This document shows, in pieces, positions 7,756 through 15,274 of a stretch of 17,632 nucleotides of DNA; positions within the stretch are counted from its first letter, which is position 1, and the number at the start of each line of letters is the position of its first letter. Both the position numbers and the translations under genes were made by a program. Origin of the DNA: Phycisphaerales bacterium (lineage in GTDB: Bacteria > Planctomycetota > Phycisphaerae > Phycisphaerales > UBA1924); the NCBI GenBank assembly GCA_030680655.1, contig JAUXUZ010000311.1, positions 1 to 17,632 of the forward strand. Direction: 5' to 3'. The notes under the pieces were generated by a model that had not been told where the DNA came from, ran no database searches, and saw nothing but the letters and a program-made list of their open reading frames with translations.

Positions 7756-8741
7756 AGCTTGCGCGACCGGTTGATGTCTACACAGTTGACAGACTGCGAG
7801 TTGGGGTGGTTGTTGTTCGCGGCCGATGGGCCCTCGAAGAACTGCTTCTGGATCGAGCCCACGACAAAGTCGCCGTGCCCGTCGGTGAACACCCAAACGC
7901 CACCGTCGGCGCCCTGATTGTCGACCTTCGCGTAAAATCCCGGCTTGCCGCCCGCCGCGATCGAGTTCGCGGTGCTCGCGTTGGGGTCGTTGAGGTCAAC
8001 GCTGCCACCGCCGTAGAAGGCGTTTGTCGAAATGTCCGAGCCGTTGGTGTCGTCACCCCACATCGGCGCGGGCTTGACGATCTTCGACTCGCTGTCGTTG
8101 AAGCCCGCGATGTACATGTACGAAATGTTTACGCGGTTGCACTCGAAGATCGTGCTCGGCATCGTGGGGATGCGCGGCGAGCCACCCGAGTACGCCTGCC
8201 CGTTGGCGGCGATCGGACCGTAGTAACGGTCTTCGCGATCGTTGGGGCTGTAGAGCATGCCGTAGCCCGCCATGTAGGCCTCCATCGGCGGGTTGCGCAC
8301 GTTCTCGCCGTTGGCAACCTGGTCGAACTTGTTCAGCGGGCTGTCGGGCTGGTACGCGCCGCCGTACGGGCGCCAGCCAGCCTTGGGATCGGTGTTCGCG
8401 TTGGTCTGGTCCGCCTGAAAGAGGCTGAAGAGCCCGGCGACGCCGCCCCAGTTGTACTGGAAATCCAGATAGCCGTTGGTGCCGCTGAACGCAGTCGCCG
8501 CCTGCTGAGTGAACGGCAGGAGCGGGTACCACCCCTTTTGATCGTTGGCATACTGCGTGAAGGCAAGGCCCATCTGACGGACGTTGCTCAGCGAGACGCT
8601 TGTGCGCGCTGCGAGCCTCGCTTTAGAGAGCGCCGGAAGCAGGATGCCAACCAGCAGCGCGATGATCGCGATGACCACCAACAGTTCGATAAGCGTAAAC
8701 GCGAACCGCGAGTTTCCGTTGCGATGAAATGAAGACGGCAT
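7740..8741 (-). CDS. Prepilin-type N-terminal cleavage/methylation protein (pseudopilin-like)
   Basis: A 333-residue protein starting with a type IV prepilin leader: a short basic segment (1-14), then FTLIELLVVIAIIALLVGIL from residue 15. Prepilin peptidase would cut between Ala14 and Phe15 (Ala rather than the common Gly at -1), leaving Glu19 as mature Glu5. The remainder, rich in Tyr, Asn, Gly and Asp and ending with VFTDGHGDFVVGS, resembles the large planctomycete family of single-pass pseudopilin-like proteins with a C-terminal DG motif; I do not see an exact H-x9-DG spacing. It is probably anchored in the inner membrane or assembled into a type II secretion or pilus-like fibre; no assembly genes are nearby. 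AGGAG sits seven bases before ATG 8741. The prediction is firm for the leader and weak for function. Confidence 0.9.
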   Translation of the reverse strand: MPSSFHRNGNSRFAFTLIELLVVIAIIALLVGILLPALSKARLAARTSVSLSNVRQMGLAFTQYANDQKGWYPLLPFTQQAATAFSGTNGYLDFQYNWGGVAGLFSLFQADQTNANTDPKAGWRPYGGAYQPDSPLNKFDQVANGENVRNPPMEAYMAGYGMLYSPNDREDRYYGPIAANGQAYSGGSPRIPTMPSTIFECNRVNISYMYIAGFNDSESKIVKPAPMWGDDTNGSDISTNAFYGGGSVDLNDPNASTANSIAAGGKPGFYAKVDNQGADGGVWVFTDGHGDFVVGSIQKQFFEGPSAANNNHPNSQSVNCVDINRSRKLQTID

Positions 8742-9157
8742 CTGCAGATCTCCTGGATACGGCGCGGCTCTTCACCTGCGCCAGCAGCGCAGCTCCGCGC
8801 CACCCCGAACAGGTCATGGCAGGCGGGGGGGACGACTTGAACTACGAAGTATTCCCGATAGCGGATCCATTCTCAAGCCCGCACAATCGCTTTCATTGAC
8901 GAATGGACTTTGGCAGGTCATTTAGACAGCCACCTGTTTGCGACGGAGGCACCCCAGATTGCCGCCGTGCAAGCCTTTACAGTAATCGGACGACTTTTAT
9001 GCCAGTGGCAGCCCCGACTTCACTGGCCGAGGGGGGGTTTATGCTGTACCTTCTACTCGCTGGCGATCGAATCGCCGGCTGTGGTATTTCGCCGGGGACC
9101 TCTGTCGACAAGCTCGACAGCGCACGTTCTTCACCCGACCCTTTGAGAGGATAAACG
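8742..9157. other. 416-bp divergent intergenic region
   Basis: No gene is supported here. On the minus side it holds the prepilin promoter and a leader of about 100 bases. On the plus side it leads to the dockerin protein; a weak promoter candidate is TTTACA at 8976-8981 with TATGCC at 8998-9003 (16-base spacer). GAGAGG at 9145-9150 is the ribosome site, seven bases before ATG 9158. A run of seven G occurs at 9031-9037. A short reading frame starting near 8903 has no recognisable content. Confidence 0.6.
8848..8876 (-). promoter_or_regulatory. Promoter candidate for the prepilin gene
   Basis: On the minus strand TTGAGA (8876-8871) and AATACT (8853-8848) are spaced by 17 bases. Each is close to the sigma-70 consensus. 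This would give a leader of roughly 100 nt before the AGGAG ribosome site of the prepilin gene. Confidence 0.5.
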
Positions 9158-11461
9158 ATGCAGGATCGAAATCTGGCCGTGTTTGCCTGTGTTCTGGCCG
9201 CCGCTGCGGGCTCGGTGGTTTCTGCCGACGTCACCGTCGATGGGAAGATTACTGCGGGTGACAACTACGGGCCGCCCAAGTGGGTACAGACCGTTCCGGT
9301 CAGTTCCGTGGCCTCCTTCGGCGACAACCTGGCAGGCATGGGCGACGTCGGTGCCGGCAGCGTCGGCGATCCCTCCACCGCCAGCACAGGCCTTGAGATG
9401 GCGATCCCCTACAGCGCACTGGGCATCACCGGGCCGCTCCCAGCGATCAAGCTGCAGGTGCTGCTGACGAATGGTTTCGGCGACAACGCATCGAACCAGA
9501 ACCTTCCTGGTCTCGTGCTCAACACCGCCAACCTCGGATACACCCGCACGCTCAACTTCAACACGATCACCGGCAATCAGTTCTTTGCGACGACCGGCTC
9601 GACGCCGAGCATCTCCATCGCATCGGTAGTCACGCCGTTCCGCATCGACGGCAGCCGCTCATCGGCAGGCACCCCGGGCGATCCGAACGATCCGGGAGAC
9701 AGCTACGGAGCTGTGACGGGCGCGCGGCTGCAGACCAACAGCACCGGCTACGGCGATGCTGGGCACGGTCAGGTTGTCTACGCCGGGGACTTTGGACCAG
9801 AAGGTTCGGAACTGGACGCCATCAGCGTGCGCAAGAACGACACGGCCCAGATGCTCTACGTGATGGTCACCGGCAACCTGCAGGCCAACGGCAACCGCAT
9901 CAACATCTTCTTCGACACCGTTGCGGGTGGGCAGAACACGATCCTCGCCGGGGTCGGGGCGCCGGTCGAAGGGCTTGGAGCATTCGGCGCAGACCCCGGT
10001 CTCACGTTCGACGCCGGCTTTGAGCCCGACTACTTCGTCTCAGTCAACGCCAACCGCACCGAGCAGCCCGAGGGCACGCCGCTGGCGAACGACCAATTCC
10101 TCATCTACGTTGACCACATCACGTTGCAGTCGGGTGTGCCGGGCACGAACGCGTACGCCGGCAGCACCGTGTTCCCCGGGGTCGCCGGCTTCAGTGATGG
10201 AACGCTATCGGGCGGCGACGTTGGCGCTCCGGCGATCCGCGCGGCTCTCAGCAACGCCAATAGTGCCGGCGTCGTCGGAGGCCAGGTCGGAGGCGATTTC
10301 CGCGCCCCGCACGTTGACCACGCCTACGGGAGCGAGATCGACAGCGTCTACAGCAAGATCGAGGGTGGCAAACTCTACCTTCTCGTCACCGGCAACTTGA
10401 ACTCGAACTACGCCAAGCTCAACCTCTTCTTTGACTGCCAGTCCGGCGGTCAGAACCGTCTCCGTGGCAGCACCGCTGCCGGCTTAAACTACGTCGGCAA
10501 TCCGGACATCGACTTCAACGGCCTCAACCGCATGGGCGCCGATACACTCGGCACCGACGAGTTTGGGAACCCAGTTCCAGCGAACGGCGTTCGGTTCGAC
10601 ATCGGGTTCGAGACCGACTATTGGGTCGTCTGCACGACAGGCCCGCGTGCGACATCGAACCCGTTCATTGAGACCTACGCAAACGCAGCGGTGCTGCGCA
10701 CCTCGGGCATGCGTCAGGACTTCCTGTTTCGCGCCGAGGACTACGGTGCCTACGACGGCGGGCGGAAATACCCCAGTCACTTCCCCATGGATTTCGACGG
10801 GCCGCAGTTCGACGCGTTCGCCAGCAACGCGAACATCTACTGCAACTACGCGCCGCGCACGTGCGCAACGCAGGCGAGCAACGGCATGCAGCCTCTCCCG
10901 TTCCTGATCAAGATGGCGATCGACAACTCGAACGTCGCTGGTGTGACCGTTGCCGATGCGACGGGTGCGGCAGCGGTAACCACCGGTGCCGAGATCGAGA
11001 TCGCGCTGTCTGAACTGATCGACGGCGGGTGGGACGGCAGCAGCCCGATCCGTGTGGCCGGGTTCATCAGCAACGAGGGCCCGGCCCTGGGTGGCGATCG
11101 TTACGCCTTTGTCGCTAACCAGGTCATCGGCGGACTGCCGCTCAACGGCGGTCAAGCCCCCAACCTGGGCGACCCGCGCACGATCGACTTCTCCGCACTT
11201 GCGGGCGACCAGTTCGTCGTTCTCGCGCCCTCGGGTCCGGCACCCTGCGGCCCGGCCGACATCGGTGGCCAGGGTGGCATCCCGGGCCCTGACGGTCTGC
11301 TCAACAACAACGACTTTGTTGTCTTCATCGACTACTTCTTCAGCCAGAACCCGATCGCCGACAGCGGCTCGCAGGGTGGCGTAGCGGGTAGTGACGGCCT
11401 CTTCGACAACAACGACTTCATCGTGTTCATCGATCAGTTCTTCGCCGGCTGCGGCGTCTGA
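9158..11461 (+). CDS. Secreted modular protein with C-terminal GC-type dockerin
   Basis: A 767-residue exported protein of unknown function. Residues 1-23 form a signal peptide ending VVSA, cut before Asp24. The mature protein starts DVTVDGKITAGDNYGPP, an opening seen in related secreted planctomycete proteins. Two similar beta-rich units follow: near 210-330, with LYVMVTGNL and NIFFDTVAGGQN, and near 385-520, with LYLLVTGNL and NLFFDCQSGGQN. Each contains a FDAGFEPDYF / FDIGFETDYW element. An early segment (TGLEMAIPYSALG) and a late one (TGAEIEIALSEL) also resemble each other. Residues 698-767 are a dockerin-like pair of calcium loops (DGLLNNNDFVVFID and DGLFDNNDFIVFID) ending AGCGV. A surface or matrix role is inferred; no catalytic motif is seen. 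GAGAGG lies seven bases before the ATG, and a strong terminator follows. Confidence 0.88.
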   Translation: MQDRNLAVFACVLAAAAGSVVSADVTVDGKITAGDNYGPPKWVQTVPVSSVASFGDNLAGMGDVGAGSVGDPSTASTGLEMAIPYSALGITGPLPAIKLQVLLTNGFGDNASNQNLPGLVLNTANLGYTRTLNFNTITGNQFFATTGSTPSISIASVVTPFRIDGSRSSAGTPGDPNDPGDSYGAVTGARLQTNSTGYGDAGHGQVVYAGDFGPEGSELDAISVRKNDTAQMLYVMVTGNLQANGNRINIFFDTVAGGQNTILAGVGAPVEGLGAFGADPGLTFDAGFEPDYFVSVNANRTEQPEGTPLANDQFLIYVDHITLQSGVPGTNAYAGSTVFPGVAGFSDGTLSGGDVGAPAIRAALSNANSAGVVGGQVGGDFRAPHVDHAYGSEIDSVYSKIEGGKLYLLVTGNLNSNYAKLNLFFDCQSGGQNRLRGSTAAGLNYVGNPDIDFNGLNRMGADTLGTDEFGNPVPANGVRFDIGFETDYWVVCTTGPRATSNPFIETYANAAVLRTSGMRQDFLFRAEDYGAYDGGRKYPSHFPMDFDGPQFDAFASNANIYCNYAPRTCATQASNGMQPLPFLIKMAIDNSNVAGVTVADATGAAAVTTGAEIEIALSELIDGGWDGSSPIRVAGFISNEGPALGGDRYAFVANQVIGGLPLNGGQAPNLGDPRTIDFSALAGDQFVVLAPSGPAPCGPADIGGQGGIPGPDGLLNNNDFVVFIDYFFSQNPIADSGSQGGVAGSDGLFDNNDFIVFIDQFFAGCGV

Positions 11462-11497
11462 CCGACAGTCGATTCAGGCGGAACATGCTCATTCTTC

Positions 11498-11525
11498 AAG
11501 GCCCGGGCAACAGCCCGGGCCTTTT
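11498..11525 (+). terminator. Rho-independent terminator after dockerin protein
   Basis: AAGGCCCGGGC (11498-11508), loop AACA, GCCCGGGCCTT (11513-11523), then further T. This is a perfect 11-bp stem with a four-base loop, 36 bases after the stop. Because A residues lie on the other side it may also act for queG, whose stop is at 11557 on the opposite strand. Confidence 0.9.
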
Positions 11526-11556
11526 CATAGGCGTCCGCCCCGCCGGCCGTCGAGGT

Positions 11557-12738
11557 TCAGCCAAGCGAGGCAACGGCCATTGCAGCGGTCTGAGCGACCA
11601 CTGCGCACTCGTCGTTGAGCATGCCACGCAGTCTCTGCAAGGCCGCAGGATCCCGGGTCTGGCGGTAGCTGCTCGCGAGTGCCAGCGCCGCGTTGCGGCG
11701 GAACATCTCCGCCGTTGCGCGTTTCATCGAGCTAACAGTGAGGAGTGACCGGTCGGCACTCTTCCAATCCGCCATCTGCAGGATCGGCAGCGTCGCCCGC
11801 TGCGGGGTGTACTCGTCCCTCACCGATGCGTCCGGCTGGCCCGGTCTTGGCGAGTTGTGCGGGCAGACTTCCTGACAGACGTCGCAGCCGAAGACCCAGT
11901 CTCCAGTCCGCTCGGCCAGGGCTGGGTCGATGACGCCTTCGTGCTCAATCGTCAGGTAACTGATGCATCGTGAGCCATCGATTCGGGGTCGGGACCCGGG
12001 CGCTCCTGCAAGAGGCTGAGCGGCGATGGCGCTTGTGGGGCAGGCATCGATACACCGCGTGCACGTGCCGCAGTGATCGGTGTGGGTCGGCTGCTCGCTT
12101 TGTGGAGGCTCGGGCAGCCGGAGCGTCGTGAACAGCCCGCCGAGAAGCAGGTACGACCCGTGCACCGGGTGGATGAGCATGGCGTTCTTTGCGAGCCACC
12201 CGATCCCGGCCCGCTGCGCAAAGCGTCGCTCCAGCACGGGAGCGGTGTCAACAAACGTGCGGAACGCTTCGGTCGGGAACGCGGCGCGGAGCGAATCGGC
12301 CAGGCGGTGCACACGCCGCTTGATCGTGGCGTGGTAATCGCGACCGCGCGCATAGCGGGCGACCCGACCACGGAGCAGCCCGTCTGCACGATCGGCCTCT
12401 GCCGTGGCATCGATCCCGCCGTCACGCGATGCGTATCGATCGGCGACCATCACTACGCTCTGGACGTTACTCAACACCTGCGTTGGATCGATGCGTTCGG
12501 CCGCCTGAGCTGACATGTAGTCCATCGTGCCGCGATCTGTCTTGAGCCACTTGTCCAGCACGGCGACGTCCTCCGCCGGCGGCGCATCGGCAGCGCAGAC
12601 TCCCGCGGCGGTGAAACCAAGACCTCCGTCGGCGTCGGAACGGGTGCAGGTATCGATGATCCATCGCGAGAGCGCTGCACCATCAAGCCCCGCGCGTGGG
12701 CCGTGCATCGCCGTGGGGTTGGAGGCGCGTTGAGGCAT
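11557..12738 (-). CDS. queG: Epoxyqueuosine reductase
   Basis: A 393-residue cytoplasmic enzyme performing the last step of queuosine synthesis, reducing epoxyqueuosine at tRNA position 34 with cobalamin and iron-sulfur clusters. The family signature VDTAPVLERRFAQRAGIGWL (163-182) includes the catalytic Asp164. Two 4Fe-4S sites are complete: Cys223, 226, 229, 233 (CGTCTRCIDACP) and Cys258, 285, 288, 292 (CDVCQEVCPHN). The C-terminal part (about 335-393) looks like the HEAT-like repeat found in long QueG proteins. ATG 12738 gives an N-terminal extension of low complexity; ATG 12708 is an alternative, and neither has a clear ribosome site. It follows the isomerase-like gene by 101 bases on the same strand and is probably co-transcribed. 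No other queuosine genes are in the window. Confidence 0.95.
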   Translation of the reverse strand: MPQRASNPTAMHGPRAGLDGAALSRWIIDTCTRSDADGGLGFTAAGVCAADAPPAEDVAVLDKWLKTDRGTMDYMSAQAAERIDPTQVLSNVQSVVMVADRYASRDGGIDATAEADRADGLLRGRVARYARGRDYHATIKRRVHRLADSLRAAFPTEAFRTFVDTAPVLERRFAQRAGIGWLAKNAMLIHPVHGSYLLLGGLFTTLRLPEPPQSEQPTHTDHCGTCTRCIDACPTSAIAAQPLAGAPGSRPRIDGSRCISYLTIEHEGVIDPALAERTGDWVFGCDVCQEVCPHNSPRPGQPDASVRDEYTPQRATLPILQMADWKSADRSLLTVSSMKRATAEMFRRNAALALASSYRQTRDPAALQRLRGMLNDECAVVAQTAAMAVASLG

Positions 12739-12839
12739 GTGTGGTGGCTCAAAGTGAGGCGACTGGTCCCATCAGCGCTCAGCTGGCAGGAAACGCGTGA
12801 CCGCCCCGAGCGTTGCAGCACCCAGGGCTCTAGCGCACT

Positions 12840-13739
12840 TCAGTATGCGCTGGCTGGGATCGGTGCCCGGGCCGCCGGCGCAGGCGCACCGCTCCCTGCC
12901 CACTGCCAGAGCGTGCGGGCGGCGTGGTCGAGGGCGAAGTCTGCCTCGCCGATGTCGGGGATCCAGGCTCGGTCCCACTCAAACACAACAGGGATCGATG
13001 CCGATCCGCTTGTGCGCGCGGCAGTGACAACGGCGTCACGCACCGCGATCTCTCCCGTTCCGAGTACGACCGGCCGACCATCCTTGATGTCCTTGACGCG
13101 CAGCAGCCCAAGCCCACCGTCGGCGGTGAGGCGCGTGACGCCTTCAGCAGGGTTCTCGCCGGCGAGCTGTGCCGCCGCCGCGTTGTAGCTGGCCACCAGC
13201 AGAGGGCTGCGGAAGTGCGAGAGAATCTCGGCCACCTGCGAGCTCGTCGCGAACGACCCGCCGTTCTCGAACGCGACTTTTACGCCGGTCTTGAGAGCGT
13301 GGTCAAGCACCTTGCCGAGGCGGTCGCAGATTCGGGCAACACCGTTTGTCCTGCCGTTGCCGCCCTGCTCGTTCTGGCTGAGACGGAATCCGAACACCCG
13401 GACGAAGGGGCACTCGATGCTGGTCGCCAGGTCTACCGCCCGCTGCGCTGCCCTGACGGCGGTCTCTTGATCGGCGATGAGGTGGCCGATGATCGGAGGA
13501 TTGACCGGAGCGTCGAAGACGATGTCGGTTGCGAGCGAGCAGATCGAGACGCCCGCCTCTGCGAACAGCCGGCGGACCTTGGCCGCGTCGGTGAGCGCTG
13601 GATCACAGGCGAACCGCCGCGAGTCAACGCCGAAAGTACGCAGTTCCACCGCAGAGAAGCCCAGGCGCTGAGCGGCAAGGGCGACGCGGTCGAGGGTCCA
13701 TTCTGGGCAGGCGACGGTAGAGAAGGCTGGGGTGAGCAT
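12840..13739 (-). CDS. Sugar phosphate isomerase/epimerase-like TIM-barrel protein
   Basis: A 299-residue protein of the xylose-isomerase-like AP endonuclease-2 TIM-barrel superfamily. Visible strands include LGFSAVELRTFG (27-37), PFVRVFGFRL (111-120), VKVAFENGGSFATSSQVAEIL (near 153-173), LRVKDIKDG (213-221) and VVFEWDRAW (251-259). Glu158 and Glu254 occupy places of the usual metal ligands, but the customary Asp after the next strand (here VASYNAA, 182-188) and the His of the HVKD block (here RVKD) are not seen, so metal chemistry is uncertain. ATG 13739 is chosen because it starts right before the first barrel strand and lies eight bases after TACCAT; a longer frame upstream has no similarity to the fold. 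The C-terminus is Ala/Pro-rich. Substrate unknown. Confidence 0.8.
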   Translation of the reverse strand: MLTPAFSTVACPEWTLDRVALAAQRLGFSAVELRTFGVDSRRFACDPALTDAAKVRRLFAEAGVSICSLATDIVFDAPVNPPIIGHLIADQETAVRAAQRAVDLATSIECPFVRVFGFRLSQNEQGGNGRTNGVARICDRLGKVLDHALKTGVKVAFENGGSFATSSQVAEILSHFRSPLLVASYNAAAAQLAGENPAEGVTRLTADGGLGLLRVKDIKDGRPVVLGTGEIAVRDAVVTAARTSGSASIPVVFEWDRAWIPDIGEADFALDHAARTLWQWAGSGAPAPAARAPIPASAY

Positions 13740-13753
13740 GTGGGGCGATGGTA
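13740..13753 (-). promoter_or_regulatory. Leaderless-type -10 box (TACCAT) before isomerase-like gene
   Basis: On the minus strand TACCAT (13753-13748) lies eight bases before ATG 13739, with no Shine-Dalgarno between. The hexamer is the same as at purD and is followed by the same CG-rich run (TACCATCG at both). Confidence 0.45.
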
Positions 13754-13921
13754 AGGGAGAACTGCGGGCAAGGCGAGGGATCTGGTAGGTGGTCCGATAT
13801 CGGGTGACCGGAACCCTGAATGGAGGCGCCGGGTTGGCGAAACCCCTGAGATTGTGCGATACAGAGGGGGCGCACGTGCGTATCGGCAGTGACGAGTGGC
13901 CCGCGACGGCAGCGGCCAAAC

Positions 13922-13938
13922 GAGAGGATCAACCACTG
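13922..13938 (+). promoter_or_regulatory. Ribosome site with probable CTG start codon
   Basis: GAGAGG (13922-13927) is followed after eight bases by CTG (13936-13938). The same GAGAGG, seven bases before ATG, serves the other dockerin gene (9145-9150). No ATG, GTG or TTG lies at suitable spacing; in-frame alternatives are TTG 13948 and ATG 13963. Confidence 0.6.
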
Positions 13939-15066
13939 AACAGGCGCTTGCTGAACCTTGGGATGGCCGTAGCGGCCGCGGGGCTGCCACTGGCGGTTAC
14001 GGCGCAGACTGTTTGCCCGACCTTTGTTGCTTCCGCCGGTTCACAACTGATCGTCAACGGCGGGCAGACCGTGTTCTCGCTCTCGGTGCTCACCGGTGTG
14101 CACATGGAGACAAACCAGGGCGCCATCGACATCACGCTGCTTCTCGACAGCGCTCCAAGCACTTCGGCGAACTTCCTGCGGTACGTGCGGGCAGGGCGTT
14201 ACGACGGGTCGATCTTCCACCGCTCCGTACCACTGAGCGTGCAGACGCTGATCGGGGTTATCCAGGGTGGCGGCTTTCTTGCCCCCACTGTCGCCGTCAC
14301 ACAGTACGCGACCGAGGAAGAACCGCTGTCGGCGGCCCAAACGCCAGCCCCGATCGCGGTCTTCCCTCCAATCGCACTGGAGCACCCACAAGGGAATCTG
14401 CGCGGCACGCTGTCGATGGCGCGCACGGCCGACCCGAACTCGGCGACGAGCCAATTCTTCATCAACACTTCGGACAACAACACCGACGTACCGGGAGAGC
14501 GTTTCAGCCTTGACGCGGTGCCGGGTCAGCCAGGGCGCGAGGGGTACGCCGTGTTCGGAGTGGTCGCGCCGGCGAGCTTGTCTGCTGTCGATTCGATCGC
14601 CTTCCGCCCAGTGATGGACATCTCCGGGATTCTCAACGACTTCCTCTTCGGCGAGGTGCCCCTGCGGCGGCCGTTTGAGGCTGAACTCACACTCCCGCTC
14701 CTGCCCGCGAACTACGTGACGATCGCGACCGCCACGGCTACCGCGACGCCCGTACTCGACTGGCAGTCAGGCTCGGGGCTGACGTACCGGTGGCGTCGAA
14801 ACGGGGTCGATCTGTTCGACGGCGGACGGTTCAGCGGCGCCGGAACGCACGAACTGACGATCGACTCTTCGGTGATCGACGACACCGGCACCTATGACTG
14901 CGTGGTGAGCGGCCTGCCGTGCGGGGGGGGGCGTGGCGCTCTCAGAGCCGACGGCCGTGCGGTGCGCCGCCGATCTGGGCGCGGTCGGGGGCGTAACGGG
15001 CGCCGACGGCGTGCTCAACAACAACGACTTTATCGTGTTTATCAACTACTTCTTTGCGCACGATGA
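13936..15066 (+). CDS. Secreted cyclophilin-type peptidyl-prolyl isomerase with Ig-like domain (frameshifted)
   Basis: From CTG 13936 the product starts with a fitting signal peptide (MNRRLLNLG then an Ala/Leu core, cut after TAQ near residue 24). A cyclophilin domain follows (about 55-210): METNQGAIDITLL (57 on), FHR (94-96, Arg96 as catalytic Arg), GTLSMART (157-164), SATSQFFIN (169-177) and YAVFGVV. These enzymes speed proline cis-trans isomerisation; export implies folding help outside the cytoplasm. Next is an Ig-like domain (about 260-345) with YRWRRNG and DDTGTYDC. At the G9 run (14923-14931) the frame shifts and the product ends at 15066 in unrelated Arg-rich sequence, 376 residues in all. 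Removing one G restores the rest of the Ig strand and a GC-type dockerin, giving a 410-residue protein to 15169. Start evidence is moderate; domain evidence is strong. Confidence 0.82.
   Translation: MNRRLLNLGMAVAAAGLPLAVTAQTVCPTFVASAGSQLIVNGGQTVFSLSVLTGVHMETNQGAIDITLLLDSAPSTSANFLRYVRAGRYDGSIFHRSVPLSVQTLIGVIQGGGFLAPTVAVTQYATEEEPLSAAQTPAPIAVFPPIALEHPQGNLRGTLSMARTADPNSATSQFFINTSDNNTDVPGERFSLDAVPGQPGREGYAVFGVVAPASLSAVDSIAFRPVMDISGILNDFLFGEVPLRRPFEAELTLPLLPANYVTIATATATATPVLDWQSGSGLTYRWRRNGVDLFDGGRFSGAGTHELTIDSSVIDDTGTYDCVVSGLPCGGGRGALRADGRAVRRRSGRGRGRNGRRRRAQQQRLYRVYQLLLCAR
14923..14931 (+). repeat. Homopolymer G9 at frameshift point
   Basis: Nine G in a row inside the Ig-like domain of the cyclophilin gene. 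It is the longest homopolymer noticed in the window. An eight-G version keeps one open frame through the dockerin. It could be a real mutation, a variable contingency tract, a slippage site or a base-calling error. Confidence 0.9.
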
Positions 15067-15169
15067 ACGGGCCGACGTGGGTGGAACCGGCGGTGTACCG
15101 CAGGCCGACGGGGTGTGGGACAACAACGATTTCATCGTCTACATCGACGCGTTTTTCGGCGGTTGCTGA
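14933..15169 (+). CDS. C-terminal GC-type dockerin portion of the cyclophilin gene (other frame)
   Basis: This frame-2 stretch holds the remainder of the Ig strand (VALSEPTAVRC) and a complete dockerin-like domain: AADLGAVGGVTGADGVLNNN DFIVFINYFF, then a second calcium loop with DGVWDNNDFIVYIDAFF, ending in GGC at the stop. It aligns closely with the C-terminus of the 767-residue protein, including identical DNA CTCAACAACAACGACTTT (15014-15031 and 11300-11317). It has no ribosome site or signal peptide of its own, so I read it as the displaced 3' end of the gene starting at 13936. The final Gly-Cys suggests processing or anchoring, which is inference. Confidence 0.8.
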   Translation: MALSEPTAVRCAADLGAVGGVTGADGVLNNNDFIVFINYFFAHDERADVGGTGGVPQADGVWDNNDFIVYIDAFFGGC

Positions 15170-15274
15170 CCCCGAACGAACGATCGCCAGAGTTGAAACT
15201 GACCGGATGTGTACGCAGGGACCGCCGCTTCTCAACTGCACGCATGCCTGTTCATCGTCAAGGTGGGTCGGCGA

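Noticed and set aside
7704..8732. Plus-strand 342-codon open frame opposite the prepilin gene
   Set aside because: The minus strand carries a clear prepilin leader and ribosome site; the plus frame has Arg/Val-rich composition typical of a shadow.
13740..13919. Sixty-residue N-terminal extension of the isomerase-like protein
   Set aside because: The segment is low in similarity to the TIM barrel, overlaps the divergent gene's upstream region, and the ATG at 13739 has a -10-like box right before it.
13789..13935. GTG start 49 codons upstream for the cyclophilin gene
   Set aside because: It would bury the signal peptide inside the protein and has no ribosome site; CTG 13936 fits better.
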